Positions 34,645 to 42,651 of a DNA stretch of 60,127 bases are shown one piece after another. Source of the DNA: JAVKLU01 sp031538895. Its GTDB lineage: Bacteria; Pseudomonadota; Gammaproteobacteria; Burkholderiales; Burkholderiaceae. Where the stretch lies: contig JAVKLU010000081.1 of the NCBI GenBank assembly GCA_031538895.1, forward strand, positions 1 to 60,127, given 5' to 3'. Position 1 is the stretch's first letter; every line of letters starts with the position of its first letter. Below the pieces are notes generated by a model. That model did no database searches. It was not told the origin of the DNA and worked only from the letters and a program-made list of their open reading frames with translations. The translations under genes and the position numbers were made by a program.

Positions 34645-35667
34645 ATGAAACGAATCGCGCTTTCCCAATACTTGATTGAAGAACAACGTCGTCACAATCG
34701 CTTAAGTCCTGATTTGCGCTTATTGATCGAAGTGGTCGCGCGCGCGTGTAAATCAATTAGCTTGGCAGTACGCAAAAGCGCTCTCGAAGGCAATCGCGGC
34801 ACGATGGAATCACTCAATGTGCAAGGTGAAATTCAGAAAAAATTAGACATTTACTCGAATGATATTTTGTTACAAGCCAATGAGTGGGGCGGGCATTTGG
34901 CGGCGATGGCTTCGGAAGAAATGGAGAGTATTTATCCCATTCCCAATCGTTTTCCCAGCGGTGAATATTTGTTGTTATTTGATCCCCTAGACGGATCATC
35001 AAACATTGACGTTAACGTGTCAATTGGAACCATTTTTTCGGTCCTGCGTGCACCGGCCCAATTGTCAGACACCTTGGCCGAACCGCGTGAGCAAGATTTT
35101 TTGCAATCCGGACGACAGCAAGTTGCGGCCGGTTACGCGGTCTACGGCCCACAAACTTCACTGGTATTAAGCATTGGTAACGGCGTCCAAGTGTTCCATT
35201 TAGATACCGAATTAGGCTCATGGATTTTGACCCAAGAACACTTACAAATCCCGCGTCAGACACAAGAGTTCTCGGTTAATTTGTCGAATCTACGCCATTG
35301 GTCGGCGCCTGTGCGACGTTACATTGACGAATTACTCGCTGGCGCGGATGGCGCGCGGCAGAAAAATTTCAATATGCGTTGGATTGCCTCTATGGTGGCC
35401 GATGTACATCGCTTGCTCACACGTGGCGGTATATTTATGTATCCAGCTGATGCGCGTCCAGGCAAACAATTGGGACACTTACGACTAATGTATGAAGCCA
35501 ATCCCATGGCCTATTTGATTGAACAAGCCGGCGGCCGCAGCAGTGATGGACAGCAATCCATTCTCGATATTGAGCCCCGCGCTTTGCATCAACGCACCCC
35601 TGTTTTTATCGGCGCAAGCGAAGAAATTGAACGGATCGAGGCCTATCTCAAACAAGGCGCTCGTTAA
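34645..35667 (+). CDS. fbp: Class I fructose-1,6-bisphosphatase
   Basis: A gluconeogenic enzyme, 340 residues. The metal-binding motif LLFDPLDGSSNIDVN and the upstream EEMES metal ligands are present, with the active-site RYIDEL and the GGRSSDG region near the C-terminus. Transcribed in line with corA and the DUF2905 gene. Confidence 0.96.
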   Translation: MKRIALSQYLIEEQRRHNRLSPDLRLLIEVVARACKSISLAVRKSALEGNRGTMESLNVQGEIQKKLDIYSNDILLQANEWGGHLAAMASEEMESIYPIPNRFPSGEYLLLFDPLDGSSNIDVNVSIGTIFSVLRAPAQLSDTLAEPREQDFLQSGRQQVAAGYAVYGPQTSLVLSIGNGVQVFHLDTELGSWILTQEHLQIPRQTQEFSVNLSNLRHWSAPVRRYIDELLAGADGARQKNFNMRWIASMVADVHRLLTRGGIFMYPADARPGKQLGHLRLMYEANPMAYLIEQAGGRSSDGQQSILDIEPRALHQRTPVFIGASEEIERIEAYLKQGAR

Positions 35668-35694
35668 TTTATTGATCATTCAAAGGAGCTCTTC

Positions 35695-35886
35695 ATGATT
35701 CGATGGTTATTGGCCATTTTTGTCGCTGTCATTGTGTTTTCAATTTTGCTCCCCGGACTGGAAAAAATCGGTATTGGGCGATTACCTGGTGACGTTCGGA
35801 TTACCATCTTTGGCAAAACATTTTTGCTGCCATTTACGTCAACCTTGCTAATTGCCTTTGTGGTATTTATTTTGGTCAAAATTTAA
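35695..35886 (+). CDS. DUF2905 small membrane protein
   Basis: 63 residues with two membrane segments flanking a conserved LEKIGIGRLPGDVRI loop, the DUF2905 signature. A good Shine-Dalgarno (AAGGAGC) lies 8 nt upstream. The function of the family is unknown. Confidence 0.9.
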   Translation: MIRWLLAIFVAVIVFSILLPGLEKIGIGRLPGDVRITIFGKTFLLPFTSTLLIAFVVFILVKI

Positions 35887-35905
35887 TCAAGCGTTTTTTT
35901 AAATC

Positions 35906-36430
35906 ATGTTGCGGCGGATTCAAGGATTCAGTTTGTTTGAACTCTTAATCGCCATCAGCATCATTGCGACTTTATGGGCTTTTGCCGCCGAACCGCTCAA
36001 CGCATTTTGGACGCGGCGCCAGATCTCACTTTTAGAAAGCGACTGGGGCGCGGCCTTGTCATACACGCGAATGCGCGCCGTGCAACAACGTAATGACCTC
36101 ACTTTGTGCGCCATTGTGCCGACCGTAGTGAATCGCTGCCGACGTGACAATCAGTGGGCCGATGGTTGGATTATTTTTACCGATAGCAATAAAAACTGGA
36201 TCGTCGATGCGGATGAAACCCTGCTCGTGCAACATGATTTAAGTTTGACCAAACGCGGATTGAGCATGACCAGCAATACTTTGATCAATCCTTTTGGCAT
36301 TCGTTTTAATGCGCTTGGTATCAGCACGACCAAAGCCACTTTGAGTATCCGCACATCCAGCGGACCCAAACGCTACATCTGCATCAGCAATGGCGCCAAC
36401 GTGCGCATGGGCGATACCAGCAAATGTTAA
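35906..36430 (+). CDS. FimT/GspH-family pseudopilin
   Basis: 174 residues with a type III prepilin leader: the short basic MLRRIQG, then the cleavage-and-methylation site GFSLFELLIAISI, where Phe follows Gly and Glu is at +5. The rest is a small globular domain with three Cys, two near the C-terminus (YICIS and SKC). It may act as a minor pilin or in type IV pilus assembly. No other pilus genes are in the window. Confidence 0.88.
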   Translation: MLRRIQGFSLFELLIAISIIATLWAFAAEPLNAFWTRRQISLLESDWGAALSYTRMRAVQQRNDLTLCAIVPTVVNRCRRDNQWADGWIIFTDSNKNWIVDADETLLVQHDLSLTKRGLSMTSNTLINPFGIRFNALGISTTKATLSIRTSSGPKRYICISNGANVRMGDTSKC

Positions 36431-36468
36431 GAACCGATTGATGACCCCGTATTTTTGATTTTTTATTT

Positions 36469-38193
36469 ATGAAACCTGTTGTATTGACCGCCGCCGCGAC
36501 CCGATCTTTACCACGTTGGGGATTGATTTTATTTGTCTGTACCTATGCCTTAGTTGGCATGGCGGATCGTGCGCCATGGAAGGATTACGACGCGATTGCG
36601 TTTGGCGTGATGCGCAGTATGCAACAAGGTGGTTTTTTAGATTGGCTAATGCCCAATGTCGCCGGATTGCCGCTATTTGACCAAAGTCCTTTAGCGTTTT
36701 GGATCGGAACTGTGTCGATGATGATTTTCGGCCCACTTTTTGGCGATGTACTTGCCGGACGTCTGCCCGCGCTGTTATATGTCGCCATTGCCAGTTTGGC
36801 GGTATGGCGCTGGGCCTATCATTTAGCCCGTCATAAAGACGCCCAACCACACGAATTACCGTTTGGCGGTCAACCAACAGTTGATAACTACGCGCGCATG
36901 TGCGCCGATTCGGCACTACTGATCTATTTAGGCAGTTTGGGCTTGCTCATTCCCGCGCATTCTGCGGGCAGCGAAGCTTTATTGTTAGCTTTGGCAAGCA
37001 GTTTTTTTGCGCTGAGCGTCGCACAAAATAATCTCAAAATTGCCGTATTGCGTGGTGTAATTTTGGGGCTGATTATTTTAGGGTTTAATTTACCCACCGC
37101 CATTGTTTTGTGGGGCCTGCAACTGGCCTTGCATTGGCGTGATCAAAATCGGCATGATCAGCGCGCATGGAAATTGTCTCTGCTGTTGAGCCTGCCGATT
37201 ATGTTAGGGCTGATGGCTCTGTGGTTAGGCACGATTGCGTGGTACTCACCCTTTCATTTTGTGCCGCAATGGTTAAGTGCACAAAGTGTTTTTATCACGC
37301 CCTCTGGCGAATCCTTATTAGGTTTTTGGGACAATATTCAATGGTTAATCAGCAACGCTGCTTGGTTTACTTGGCCGGCACTGCCTTTCGCGCTGTGGGC
37401 ATTAAAAGCATGGCGAGGCCAATGGCGTCATCGACATATTCGAGACCCACTCGTATTTTTAATCGGCTCTGTGATGATTATTGTGTTGGCCGAACAAAAA
37501 ATTGTCTCGAATTTATTACTCTTACTGCCGAGCTTAGCGATGTTGGCGGCGTTTGGCATCCCTACCATGCGGCGCAGTGGCATTAACGGCATCGACTGGT
37601 TTGCTTTGGTGATCGGCAGCGCCTTTGGCATTTTGATTTGGTTGGGTTGGTGCGCGCAAATTTTAGGCTGGCCGGCCGGTTTAGCCGGACGGATTGCCGC
37701 ACTCACACCAACGCATCATGCACGTTTTGAGTTATTTCCATTCGCGCTCTCAGTAGTGGCAAGCCTGGTCTGGATACGCTTGGCGATGTGGCGCATTAGC
37801 ACTCGTCCCAAAGTATTGTGGCGCGCGATTGTGTTGTCGATTGGTGCGGTGTTATTGGCGTGGTTATTGCTCATGTCTTTATGGATCAAAGCGATTGATG
37901 CCTCGAAAAGTTACGCGATGATCGCGGCCGAGTTAGGCAAAAACCAACCCCAATATGCCTATTGCGTGAACACTGAAAATCTCGCTCTAGAACAGCGCGC
38001 TTTGTTTTATTTTTATATTCAAATGCCCTTCAGTTCCTACGCGCAACCGACCTGTAGTTACTTGCTGCAACAGGCATCACCTTCTCACATTCCGCACCCA
38101 CTTGCCAAAAATAACGAAGCACCGTGGCGCCAGATTTGGCAAGGAAAACGCTTTAATGACAAGCGCGAAATTTTTACTTTATACCAACGATAA
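36469..38193 (+). CDS. ArnT-like membrane glycosyltransferase
   Basis: 574 residues with about twelve hydrophobic segments, an early periplasmic loop DRAPWKDYDA, and PLFDQSPLAFW, which match the ArnT/PMT (GT83-like) fold. In such enzymes the first loop Asp/Glu residues are catalytic. These proteins transfer sugars from lipid carriers; ArnT adds aminoarabinose to lipid A. The substrate here is unknown. The final ~60 residues are a short periplasmic domain. Confidence 0.8.
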   Translation: MKPVVLTAAATRSLPRWGLILFVCTYALVGMADRAPWKDYDAIAFGVMRSMQQGGFLDWLMPNVAGLPLFDQSPLAFWIGTVSMMIFGPLFGDVLAGRLPALLYVAIASLAVWRWAYHLARHKDAQPHELPFGGQPTVDNYARMCADSALLIYLGSLGLLIPAHSAGSEALLLALASSFFALSVAQNNLKIAVLRGVILGLIILGFNLPTAIVLWGLQLALHWRDQNRHDQRAWKLSLLLSLPIMLGLMALWLGTIAWYSPFHFVPQWLSAQSVFITPSGESLLGFWDNIQWLISNAAWFTWPALPFALWALKAWRGQWRHRHIRDPLVFLIGSVMIIVLAEQKIVSNLLLLLPSLAMLAAFGIPTMRRSGINGIDWFALVIGSAFGILIWLGWCAQILGWPAGLAGRIAALTPTHHARFELFPFALSVVASLVWIRLAMWRISTRPKVLWRAIVLSIGAVLLAWLLLMSLWIKAIDASKSYAMIAAELGKNQPQYAYCVNTENLALEQRALFYFYIQMPFSSYAQPTCSYLLQQASPSHIPHPLAKNNEAPWRQIWQGKRFNDKREIFTLYQR

Positions 38194-38281
38194 ATCGTCA
38201 TCAATTGCAGAACAAACGGTCTAAAAGCGCGTCATCAGCGGCGTATCGATGAAGAGACTCTCAGATACCGTGTTTACAAAG

Positions 38282-38287
38282 TAGAAT
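38282..38287 (+). promoter_or_regulatory. -10 element of tRNA-Leu(UAG)
   Basis: TAGAAT lies 11 bp upstream of the tRNA, followed by a GC-rich AGCGCCTCG. The -35 region is weak. This matches the pattern at tRNA-Leu(CAG), rpmF and rpsU. Confidence 0.5.
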
Positions 38288-38297
38288 AGCGCCTCGT

Positions 38298-38384
38298 GCG
38301 AGGATGGCGAAATTGGTAGACGCACCAGGTTTAGGTCCTGACGCCAGAAATGGTGTGGGGGTTCGAGTCCCCCTCCTCGCACCA
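38298..38384 (+). tRNA. tRNA-Leu(UAG)
   Basis: An 87-nt class II tRNA beginning GCGAGGATGGCGAAATTGG and ending TCCTCGCACCA with encoded CCA. The anticodon loop TTTAGGT gives UAG. The variable arm (CGCCAGAAATGGTG) is long, as in tRNA-Leu. The open reading frame running through it is spurious; the downstream gene starts at 38424. Confidence 0.96.
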
Positions 38385-38423
38385 TTACTTCATGCAAGTT
38401 TGGACAACAAGAAAGAGCATAAG

Positions 38424-39818
38424 ATGAAAAATTTATTATTAGGACTGGCTGTTTTGGCCTCGCTGACCCTCGCAGGTTTTTTCTTGGTTTCTTCTGCCGC
38501 GCCTTCTTCTACACCAATTAAACCAACTAAACCAACGGCAAAAATGACGACTCCTGACAATACTGAATTCATCGTTCTGGGCATGGGCTGTTTTTGGGGC
38601 GCGGAAAAGCGCATGTCAGAATTAAAAGGAGTGATTGATGTGGAAAGTGCTTATGCTGGTGGCGACAGCTCGACGACCAGTTATCAGGGGATACAGCGGC
38701 AAGAATTATTGGTGCGCTCGGGTCTGAGTAAAGAAAAAAATCATGCTGAAGTCATCAAGGTAATTTTTGATCCCAAACAAGTCAATCTGGAACAGGTACT
38801 GGCCCATTTTTGGGAAAACCACGATCCCACCCAAGGTGATCGTCAGGGCAATGACATTGGCAGTAATTACCGTAGCGCGATTTATTTCAATACACCGGCA
38901 CAGGAAAAAATCGCCCGCGCTACCCTGACGGTATATCAAACTGCGTTAAAAGAAAAAGGCAAGGGCGCCATTACGACGGATATACAGCCCTTAAAAAATT
39001 ATGTGATGGCCGAGGAATATCACCAAAACTATCTAGTTAAAAACCCTGATGGCTATTGCGGCCTGGGGGGCACCGGCGTCAAATATCCTCTCGCTAAAGA
39101 ACTAAATAAGGAGTTAAATAAGGAACTCAATAAAGGATTAAAGGAAGCCACCCCGATGCAACCCGCAAGTAAAACTCCGCCACGCCCGTTAGATCCCAGC
39201 AAGCTGTCTTTTGATCGTCAGTTAATTATGTTTGCGGCAGAGGACTGTAGTTATTGTCGGGCCTTTGAAAAAGACATTGCTGCTCATTGGCAGTCGGCCA
39301 TTCCTTTAGTTGAAACTTGGAGTACCGAACCGCCCAAAAACTGGACGCTGGATAGCAATTTATTTGCCACCCCGACGATCGTACTGTTTGAAAAAGGCAA
39401 AGAAGTGGCGCGCTATACCGGCTACAACGGTCAGCCGGATAAGTTTTGGCAATGGTTGGGATTCCATTTGCTGACTCCAGAACAGCAGAAAATTGCTTTT
39501 CATGAGGGTACCGAACGCCCCTTCACCAGCTCTTTATTAGATGAAAAACGCCCGGGTGTTTTTGTTGATTCGGTGTCTGGTATGCCCTTGTTTCGCAACA
39601 CCACCAAGTTCAATAGTGGTACCGGTTGGCCCAGTTTTTTTCAACCCATTGAAGGCAGCGTGACCTATCACGAAGATCGCTCAATTCTCGGTACGCGCAC
39701 CGAAGTGCGCAGTAAAAGTTCGGGTATTCATCTGGGTCACGTTTTCGATGACGGGCCGCCACCCACCGGTAAACGCTATTGCATCAATGGCGAAGTCCTG
39801 CGCTTTGTACCAGATTAA
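38424..39818 (+). CDS. msrAB: Exported MsrA-thioredoxin-MsrB fusion (methionine sulfoxide reductase)
   Basis: Repairs both epimers of methionine sulfoxide. 464 residues with an N-terminal signal or anchor (MKNLLLGLAVLASLTLAGFF). An MsrA domain follows at ~48-220 (catalytic Cys56 in GMGCFWGAE). A linker of tandem KELN repeats lies at ~225-239. Next is a thioredoxin-like domain at ~262-350 with CSYC at 275-278. Last is an MsrB domain at ~355-464 (SGTGWPSF, GIHLGHVF, catalytic Cys453 in RYCIN). The MsrB zinc CxxC pairs are missing. Neisseria PilB has the order Trx-MsrA-MsrB, so this order is different. The start was chosen for the signal peptide. Confidence 0.93.
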   Translation: MKNLLLGLAVLASLTLAGFFLVSSAAPSSTPIKPTKPTAKMTTPDNTEFIVLGMGCFWGAEKRMSELKGVIDVESAYAGGDSSTTSYQGIQRQELLVRSGLSKEKNHAEVIKVIFDPKQVNLEQVLAHFWENHDPTQGDRQGNDIGSNYRSAIYFNTPAQEKIARATLTVYQTALKEKGKGAITTDIQPLKNYVMAEEYHQNYLVKNPDGYCGLGGTGVKYPLAKELNKELNKELNKGLKEATPMQPASKTPPRPLDPSKLSFDRQLIMFAAEDCSYCRAFEKDIAAHWQSAIPLVETWSTEPPKNWTLDSNLFATPTIVLFEKGKEVARYTGYNGQPDKFWQWLGFHLLTPEQQKIAFHEGTERPFTSSLLDEKRPGVFVDSVSGMPLFRNTTKFNSGTGWPSFFQPIEGSVTYHEDRSILGTRTEVRSKSSGIHLGHVFDDGPPPTGKRYCINGEVLRFVPD

Positions 39819-39863
39819 GCGGAATTATTCTTGATTCATCGCCGTCAATTATTCGGCTGAAAC

Positions 39864-39926
39864 TTCTAATGTTTGAGTTCAGCGGTGTACGGCTTTTTTC
39901 GCGCTCGCTGGATTGACTGGTTAGAC
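39864..39926 (-). other. attC-like recombination site 1 (best preserved)
   Basis: 63 bp on the minus strand directly after the agmatine deiminase gene. It starts with GTCTAAC (a perfect RYYYAAC R'' box) that contains the gene's TAA stop. It continues with CAATCCAGCG and ends CGCTGAACTCAAAC-ATTAGAA, so the inner L boxes pair (CCAGCG/CGCTG) and the R' box is one or two bases off GTTRRRY. Overlap of R'' with a stop codon is typical of integron gene cassettes. Confidence 0.7.
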
Positions 39927-41024
39927 CTTCGGCTCTTGCTGTGTCGTGCAATGAATGCCACCACCACCCGCCGCAATACCATCAATGTTGATCTGGACAA
40001 CTTTTCGTCCAGGAAACACTCTTTGCAGTTCACGCTTGGCTGCCGCGTCAGTTCGCGGGTCGCCAAATTCTGGCGCAATCACGGCACCATTACAGAGATA
40101 AAAATTGATGTATCCCGCAGCGAAATGAACACTGGAAAACTGCTCGCGAACCCTTGAGGGCGCTTCCAGTACAACCACTTCCAGATTGCGGTTGTCGACA
40201 TCCTTTGCCGTGCGCAGAATTTCCAAATGCTGTTTTGTTACCGCGTGATCAAAGGATTTTGGATCAGGATCATAGCCCGCGATCACCACCCCAGGGCGCG
40301 CGAAGCGAGCATAAAAATCGGTGTGTCCATCGGTGATGTCTTTGCCCTTGATGCCAGGCAACCAGATAATTTTCTCCACACCCAGTAAACGTTTCAGCTC
40401 CTGCTCGCACTGTACTTTGCTCACACCAGGATTGCGGTTTTTGTTAAGTACACAACTCTCGGTAATGATTGCCGTACCGTGCCCGTCAACCTCGATACCG
40501 CCGCCCTCAAGTACCAAGCTGGTCTGAACACGGCGCACACCCGCATGTTGAGAGACGAACGCGGCAATTTTGGCATCGCCGTCAAAGCGCTGCTTTTTTC
40601 CCCAGCCGTTAAAGTTGAAATCCACGCCGGCTTTGCCACCATTCTTTGTCACGACAAAAACGGGGCCCGTATCGCGCATCCATAAATCATCGAGCGGGCA
40701 GACCAGCAGATCAACCTTGTCCCCCATCAATTTTTGGGCGAGTGACAAGTCAGATTGACGAACCAGCATCGAAACGGGTTCGTACTGAGCAATGGTCAGC
40801 GCAATTGTCGCCAAGTTACGCTGAACTTCTGGCAAGAGCTTCTTGCCCCATATTTCTTGGCTGGCACCAAAAGCCATCCATGTGCGTTGATGAGGATCAC
40901 TTTCGTCTGGCATAAACCAAAGGTCTTTATCTTTGTCCATAGCGAAGGCTCCCCCTGTTTCGCCAAACAGATTGGTTAGTGCAAGTAGTGCTGATGATTT
41001 GACGAAAGCGCGTCGATTGGTCAT
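39921..41024 (-). CDS. Tat-exported agmatine deiminase family protein
   Basis: 367 residues of the agmatine deiminase/porphyromonas-type peptidyl-arginine deiminase family, which hydrolyse guanidino groups to ureido groups. Residues MTNRRAFVKSSALLAL form a twin-arginine-type signal, so the enzyme should be periplasmic. Catalytic features: MRDTGPVFV, LVLEGGGIEVDG, the conserved His in DGHTDFY, and the nucleophile Cys359 in GGGIHCTTQ. No N-carbamoylputrescine amidase gene is nearby, which argues against a complete agmatine route here. The stop codon lies inside an attC-like site, so the gene is probably an integron cassette. Confidence 0.9.
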   Translation of the reverse strand: MTNRRAFVKSSALLALTNLFGETGGAFAMDKDKDLWFMPDESDPHQRTWMAFGASQEIWGKKLLPEVQRNLATIALTIAQYEPVSMLVRQSDLSLAQKLMGDKVDLLVCPLDDLWMRDTGPVFVVTKNGGKAGVDFNFNGWGKKQRFDGDAKIAAFVSQHAGVRRVQTSLVLEGGGIEVDGHGTAIITESCVLNKNRNPGVSKVQCEQELKRLLGVEKIIWLPGIKGKDITDGHTDFYARFARPGVVIAGYDPDPKSFDHAVTKQHLEILRTAKDVDNRNLEVVVLEAPSRVREQFSSVHFAAGYINFYLCNGAVIAPEFGDPRTDAAAKRELQRVFPGRKVVQINIDGIAAGGGGIHCTTQQEPKV

Positions 41025-41043
41025 GGCGTTTTTCTTTTCGCAA

Positions 41044-41114
41044 ATCTAAGGCTTGGCTTGAGAAGAGCGAAGCCGGCTTGCAGACGCAATGCTCTTTGGA
41101 ATGATGGGTTATGC
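41044..41114 (-). other. attC-like recombination site 2
   Basis: 71 bp on the minus strand, 50 bp after the DUF2335 gene. It starts GCATAACCCATCATTCC and ends TCTCAAGCC-AAGC-CTTAGAT, close to the canonical attC end CTCAAGCGTTAGAT. The inner segment contains pairing arms AAGAGC/GCTCTT. R'' and R' each differ slightly from the consensus. The start sequence TAACCCATCATTC is nearly shared with site 4 at 42977. Confidence 0.6.
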
Positions 41115-41164
41115 CACAAACTGACAACGGGGAGATGAATTTGACACGCGCAGAAAAAGTGCGA

Positions 41165-41479
41165 CTATTCGGACGAGTTAGAGTTACCGTTGTTGCGCTT
41201 CAAAAAAGCAACCGCCAAGGTACCTATCGTTGTGGTTGCCACAATTCCACCAAGCCAATCATGCCCCTGCAAAGCGGCATAGATTCCACCTCCGACACCA
41301 CCGATTCCAACAAGCAACGCGGCCAACATACCACTAATGCGTTCTATAAAGATAAAGGTGTTAATACGAGTTTGTTCGTTGCGCCTAGTCTCAGCTTCGA
41401 TCTGTGTTTGCTCAAAGACCCAATCTACACGATCAGGGCGAATGGCATGCAGACGCTCTATGCCTGCAATCGGCAACAA
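41165..41479 (-). CDS. DUF2335 family membrane protein, probably frameshifted at its start
   Basis: 104 residues in the open frame from a TTG at 41479. An EQTQIEAETRRNEQ coiled stretch is followed by two membrane segments ending GGGIYAALQGHDWLGGIV, which is characteristic of DUF2335. An upstream ATG at 41511 (MFVQDSHSDAP) would join this frame if one T were restored near 41490, suggesting a 1-bp deletion that truncates the N-terminus. Function unknown. It follows a 63-residue gene by 20 bp. Confidence 0.7.
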   Translation of the reverse strand: MLPIAGIERLHAIRPDRVDWVFEQTQIEAETRRNEQTRINTFIFIERISGMLAALLVGIGGVGGGIYAALQGHDWLGGIVATTTIGTLAVAFLKRNNGNSNSSE

Positions 41480-41530
41480 GGGGCATCAGAATGGCTGTCT
41501 TGGACAAACATCTCCGAGCCGCCACGACCT

Positions 41531-41722
41531 TTAACGTGAGCGGTGGTTTGCCGAGTCATGCTTTAACTGTTTGCGTAAGCCGCGCGCAACCGTCTCAAAG
41601 TCGCCGCGCAATCTGTGTGCGTCTGTCGAAAACCCCTTGCGGTCAATGTGGTATCGGCGAGGCTCAGGGAATAGTTCCACTACGCTCCCTACACCGTAAA
41701 GCCAATTCATTAAATGTTTCAT
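41531..41722 (-). CDS. Small conserved protein upstream of DUF2335
   Basis: 63 residues beginning MKHLMNWLYGVGSVVELFPEPRRY, with a hydrophobic start followed by a basic, soluble C-terminus (DAHRLRGDFETVARGLRKQL). I do not recognise a named family, although short proteins of this style are common in cassettes and phage-like regions. The gene precedes the DUF2335 gene and lies just after a duplicated 50-bp leader (41782-41832). Start codon ATG. Confidence 0.6.
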   Translation of the reverse strand: MKHLMNWLYGVGSVVELFPEPRRYHIDRKGFSTDAHRLRGDFETVARGLRKQLKHDSANHRSR

Positions 41723-41781
41723 GCTGTGTATTCTGCCGTTAACGAAGATTTTTTGTATTACCTATGATCACGATTGTCTAG

Positions 41782-41832
41782 CAATGATGGAAAAACAAAA
41801 ACGTATTCTACGCGCCCCGATAGAAAAGGCCT
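41782..41832 (-). repeat. 50-bp direct repeat, left copy
   Basis: Nearly the same 50 bp occurs at 42864-42914. On the minus strand both read GCCTTTTCTATCGGG(G)GCGCG, then TAGAATACG, then a T-rich stretch. Both lie shortly upstream of a cassette gene start. TAGAAT could be a -10, so each copy may carry a promoter or be the conserved start of related cassettes. Confidence 0.75.
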
Positions 41833-41943
41833 AGTCTTTGAACACAAGGGCACTCCAGCTTCGCCTGCGAGTTCGTACGCCGTGGATCCGGGTTCAGCGC
41901 TGCCGAGGATGGAGACTTGAGGACGACGTATCGATGCAGACAT
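41833..41943 (-). pseudogene. N-terminal fragment of a Rossmann-fold (TIGR00725/LOG-like) protein
   Basis: Starting at an ATG at 41943 the frame reads MSASIRRPQVSILGSAEPGS and then TAYELAGEAG, resembling the nucleotide-binding start of TIGR00725/SLOG-type proteins. It then runs into the duplicated 50-bp leader and loses similarity. It appears cut off after about 30 residues by cassette rearrangement. The family assignment rests on a short segment. Confidence 0.45.
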
Positions 41944-41964
41944 TGTGTGCTGTGCGGCCTAAGC

Positions 41965-42393
41965 TCAACCTACGCTTTTGCTCTTTTCCCGGACAGAAAT
42001 GACATGACGTCCGAAGCTCTCTAGAATTGCTTGCCACCCATCACGCTGCTGATCTTCTGAGTGGCTTTCTTCGGCATCAAACGTTACCTTCACAGCGACT
42101 CCGTTCGATCCGTCCGAGAACTCGACTTGGCCGTGCCTTTCGCCGAATTTATATTCAATCAAGTTTGGTGCCTCGACTTTTGTGTACTCACCTGCAAAAT
42201 CGAAACCAAAAGACCCATCTTTTGCCTCCATTCGCGACGAAAATTTCCCGCCGACACGAAGATCGACGCTAGATGCAGTGGTGTGCCAATCTGGCGAGGC
42301 GGTGTTCCAGACCTTGATGTCATCGGGCGAATTGTACAAGCGCCAGACATCCGAAAGTGGGGCTGGAATAAGGGTAGAGACGGTAATTTTCAT
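41965..42393 (-). CDS. SRPBCC (AHSA1-like) family protein
   Basis: 142 residues of the START/AHSA1 fold: MKITVSTLIPAPLSDVWRLYNSPDDIKVWN, WHTTAS, GGKFSSRMEAKDGSFGFDF, then a C-terminal amphipathic helix (GWQAILESFGRHV). Such proteins bind hydrophobic ligands in a central cavity; no specific role can be given. It lies 45 bp after hicA in the cassette-like region. Confidence 0.85.
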   Translation of the reverse strand: MKITVSTLIPAPLSDVWRLYNSPDDIKVWNTASPDWHTTASSVDLRVGGKFSSRMEAKDGSFGFDFAGEYTKVEAPNLIEYKFGERHGQVEFSDGSNGVAVKVTFDAEESHSEDQQRDGWQAILESFGRHVISVREKSKSVG

Positions 42394-42438
42394 AAAAAGG
42401 TCCGAAGAAGAGGCGTTTGGGGTGACCCCGCGTTAGGC

Positions 42439-42651
42439 TTATAAGTCACTGGGGTCAAGCCCAGTATGTTTGGCGATGCGCGCCAGCATGCGAGGCCCGA
42501 TCTCTTCGCCATCGTGAAAGGCGAATACGTAATCAGGCCAATCCGTGCGAGAGAGGGTGCGATGCGATCCTGATTGACGTTTGATGTTCCAGCCGATACC
42601 AAATAGTGCGGCCAAGACACGTTTAGCTTTTGTCGAAGGCCACTGACTCAC
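42439..42651 (-). CDS. hicA: HicA-family mRNA interferase toxin
   Basis: 70 residues of the double-stranded-RNA-binding-like HicA fold: STKAKRVLAALFGIGWNIKRQSGSHRTLS contains the catalytic His in the GSH motif. Known HicA toxins cut mRNA. The start overlaps the hicB stop by 4 bp. Here the antitoxin gene comes first, opposite to the common hicA-hicB order. A GCCTAAC box follows the stop codon at once, as in integron cassettes. Confidence 0.88.
   Translation of the reverse strand: MSQWPSTKAKRVLAALFGIGWNIKRQSGSHRTLSRTDWPDYVFAFHDGEEIGPRMLARIAKHTGLDPSDL

Noticed and set aside
38304..38423. Upstream extension of the msrAB frame
   Set aside because: It lies within tRNA-Leu(UAG); the signal peptide start at 38424 is the natural one.
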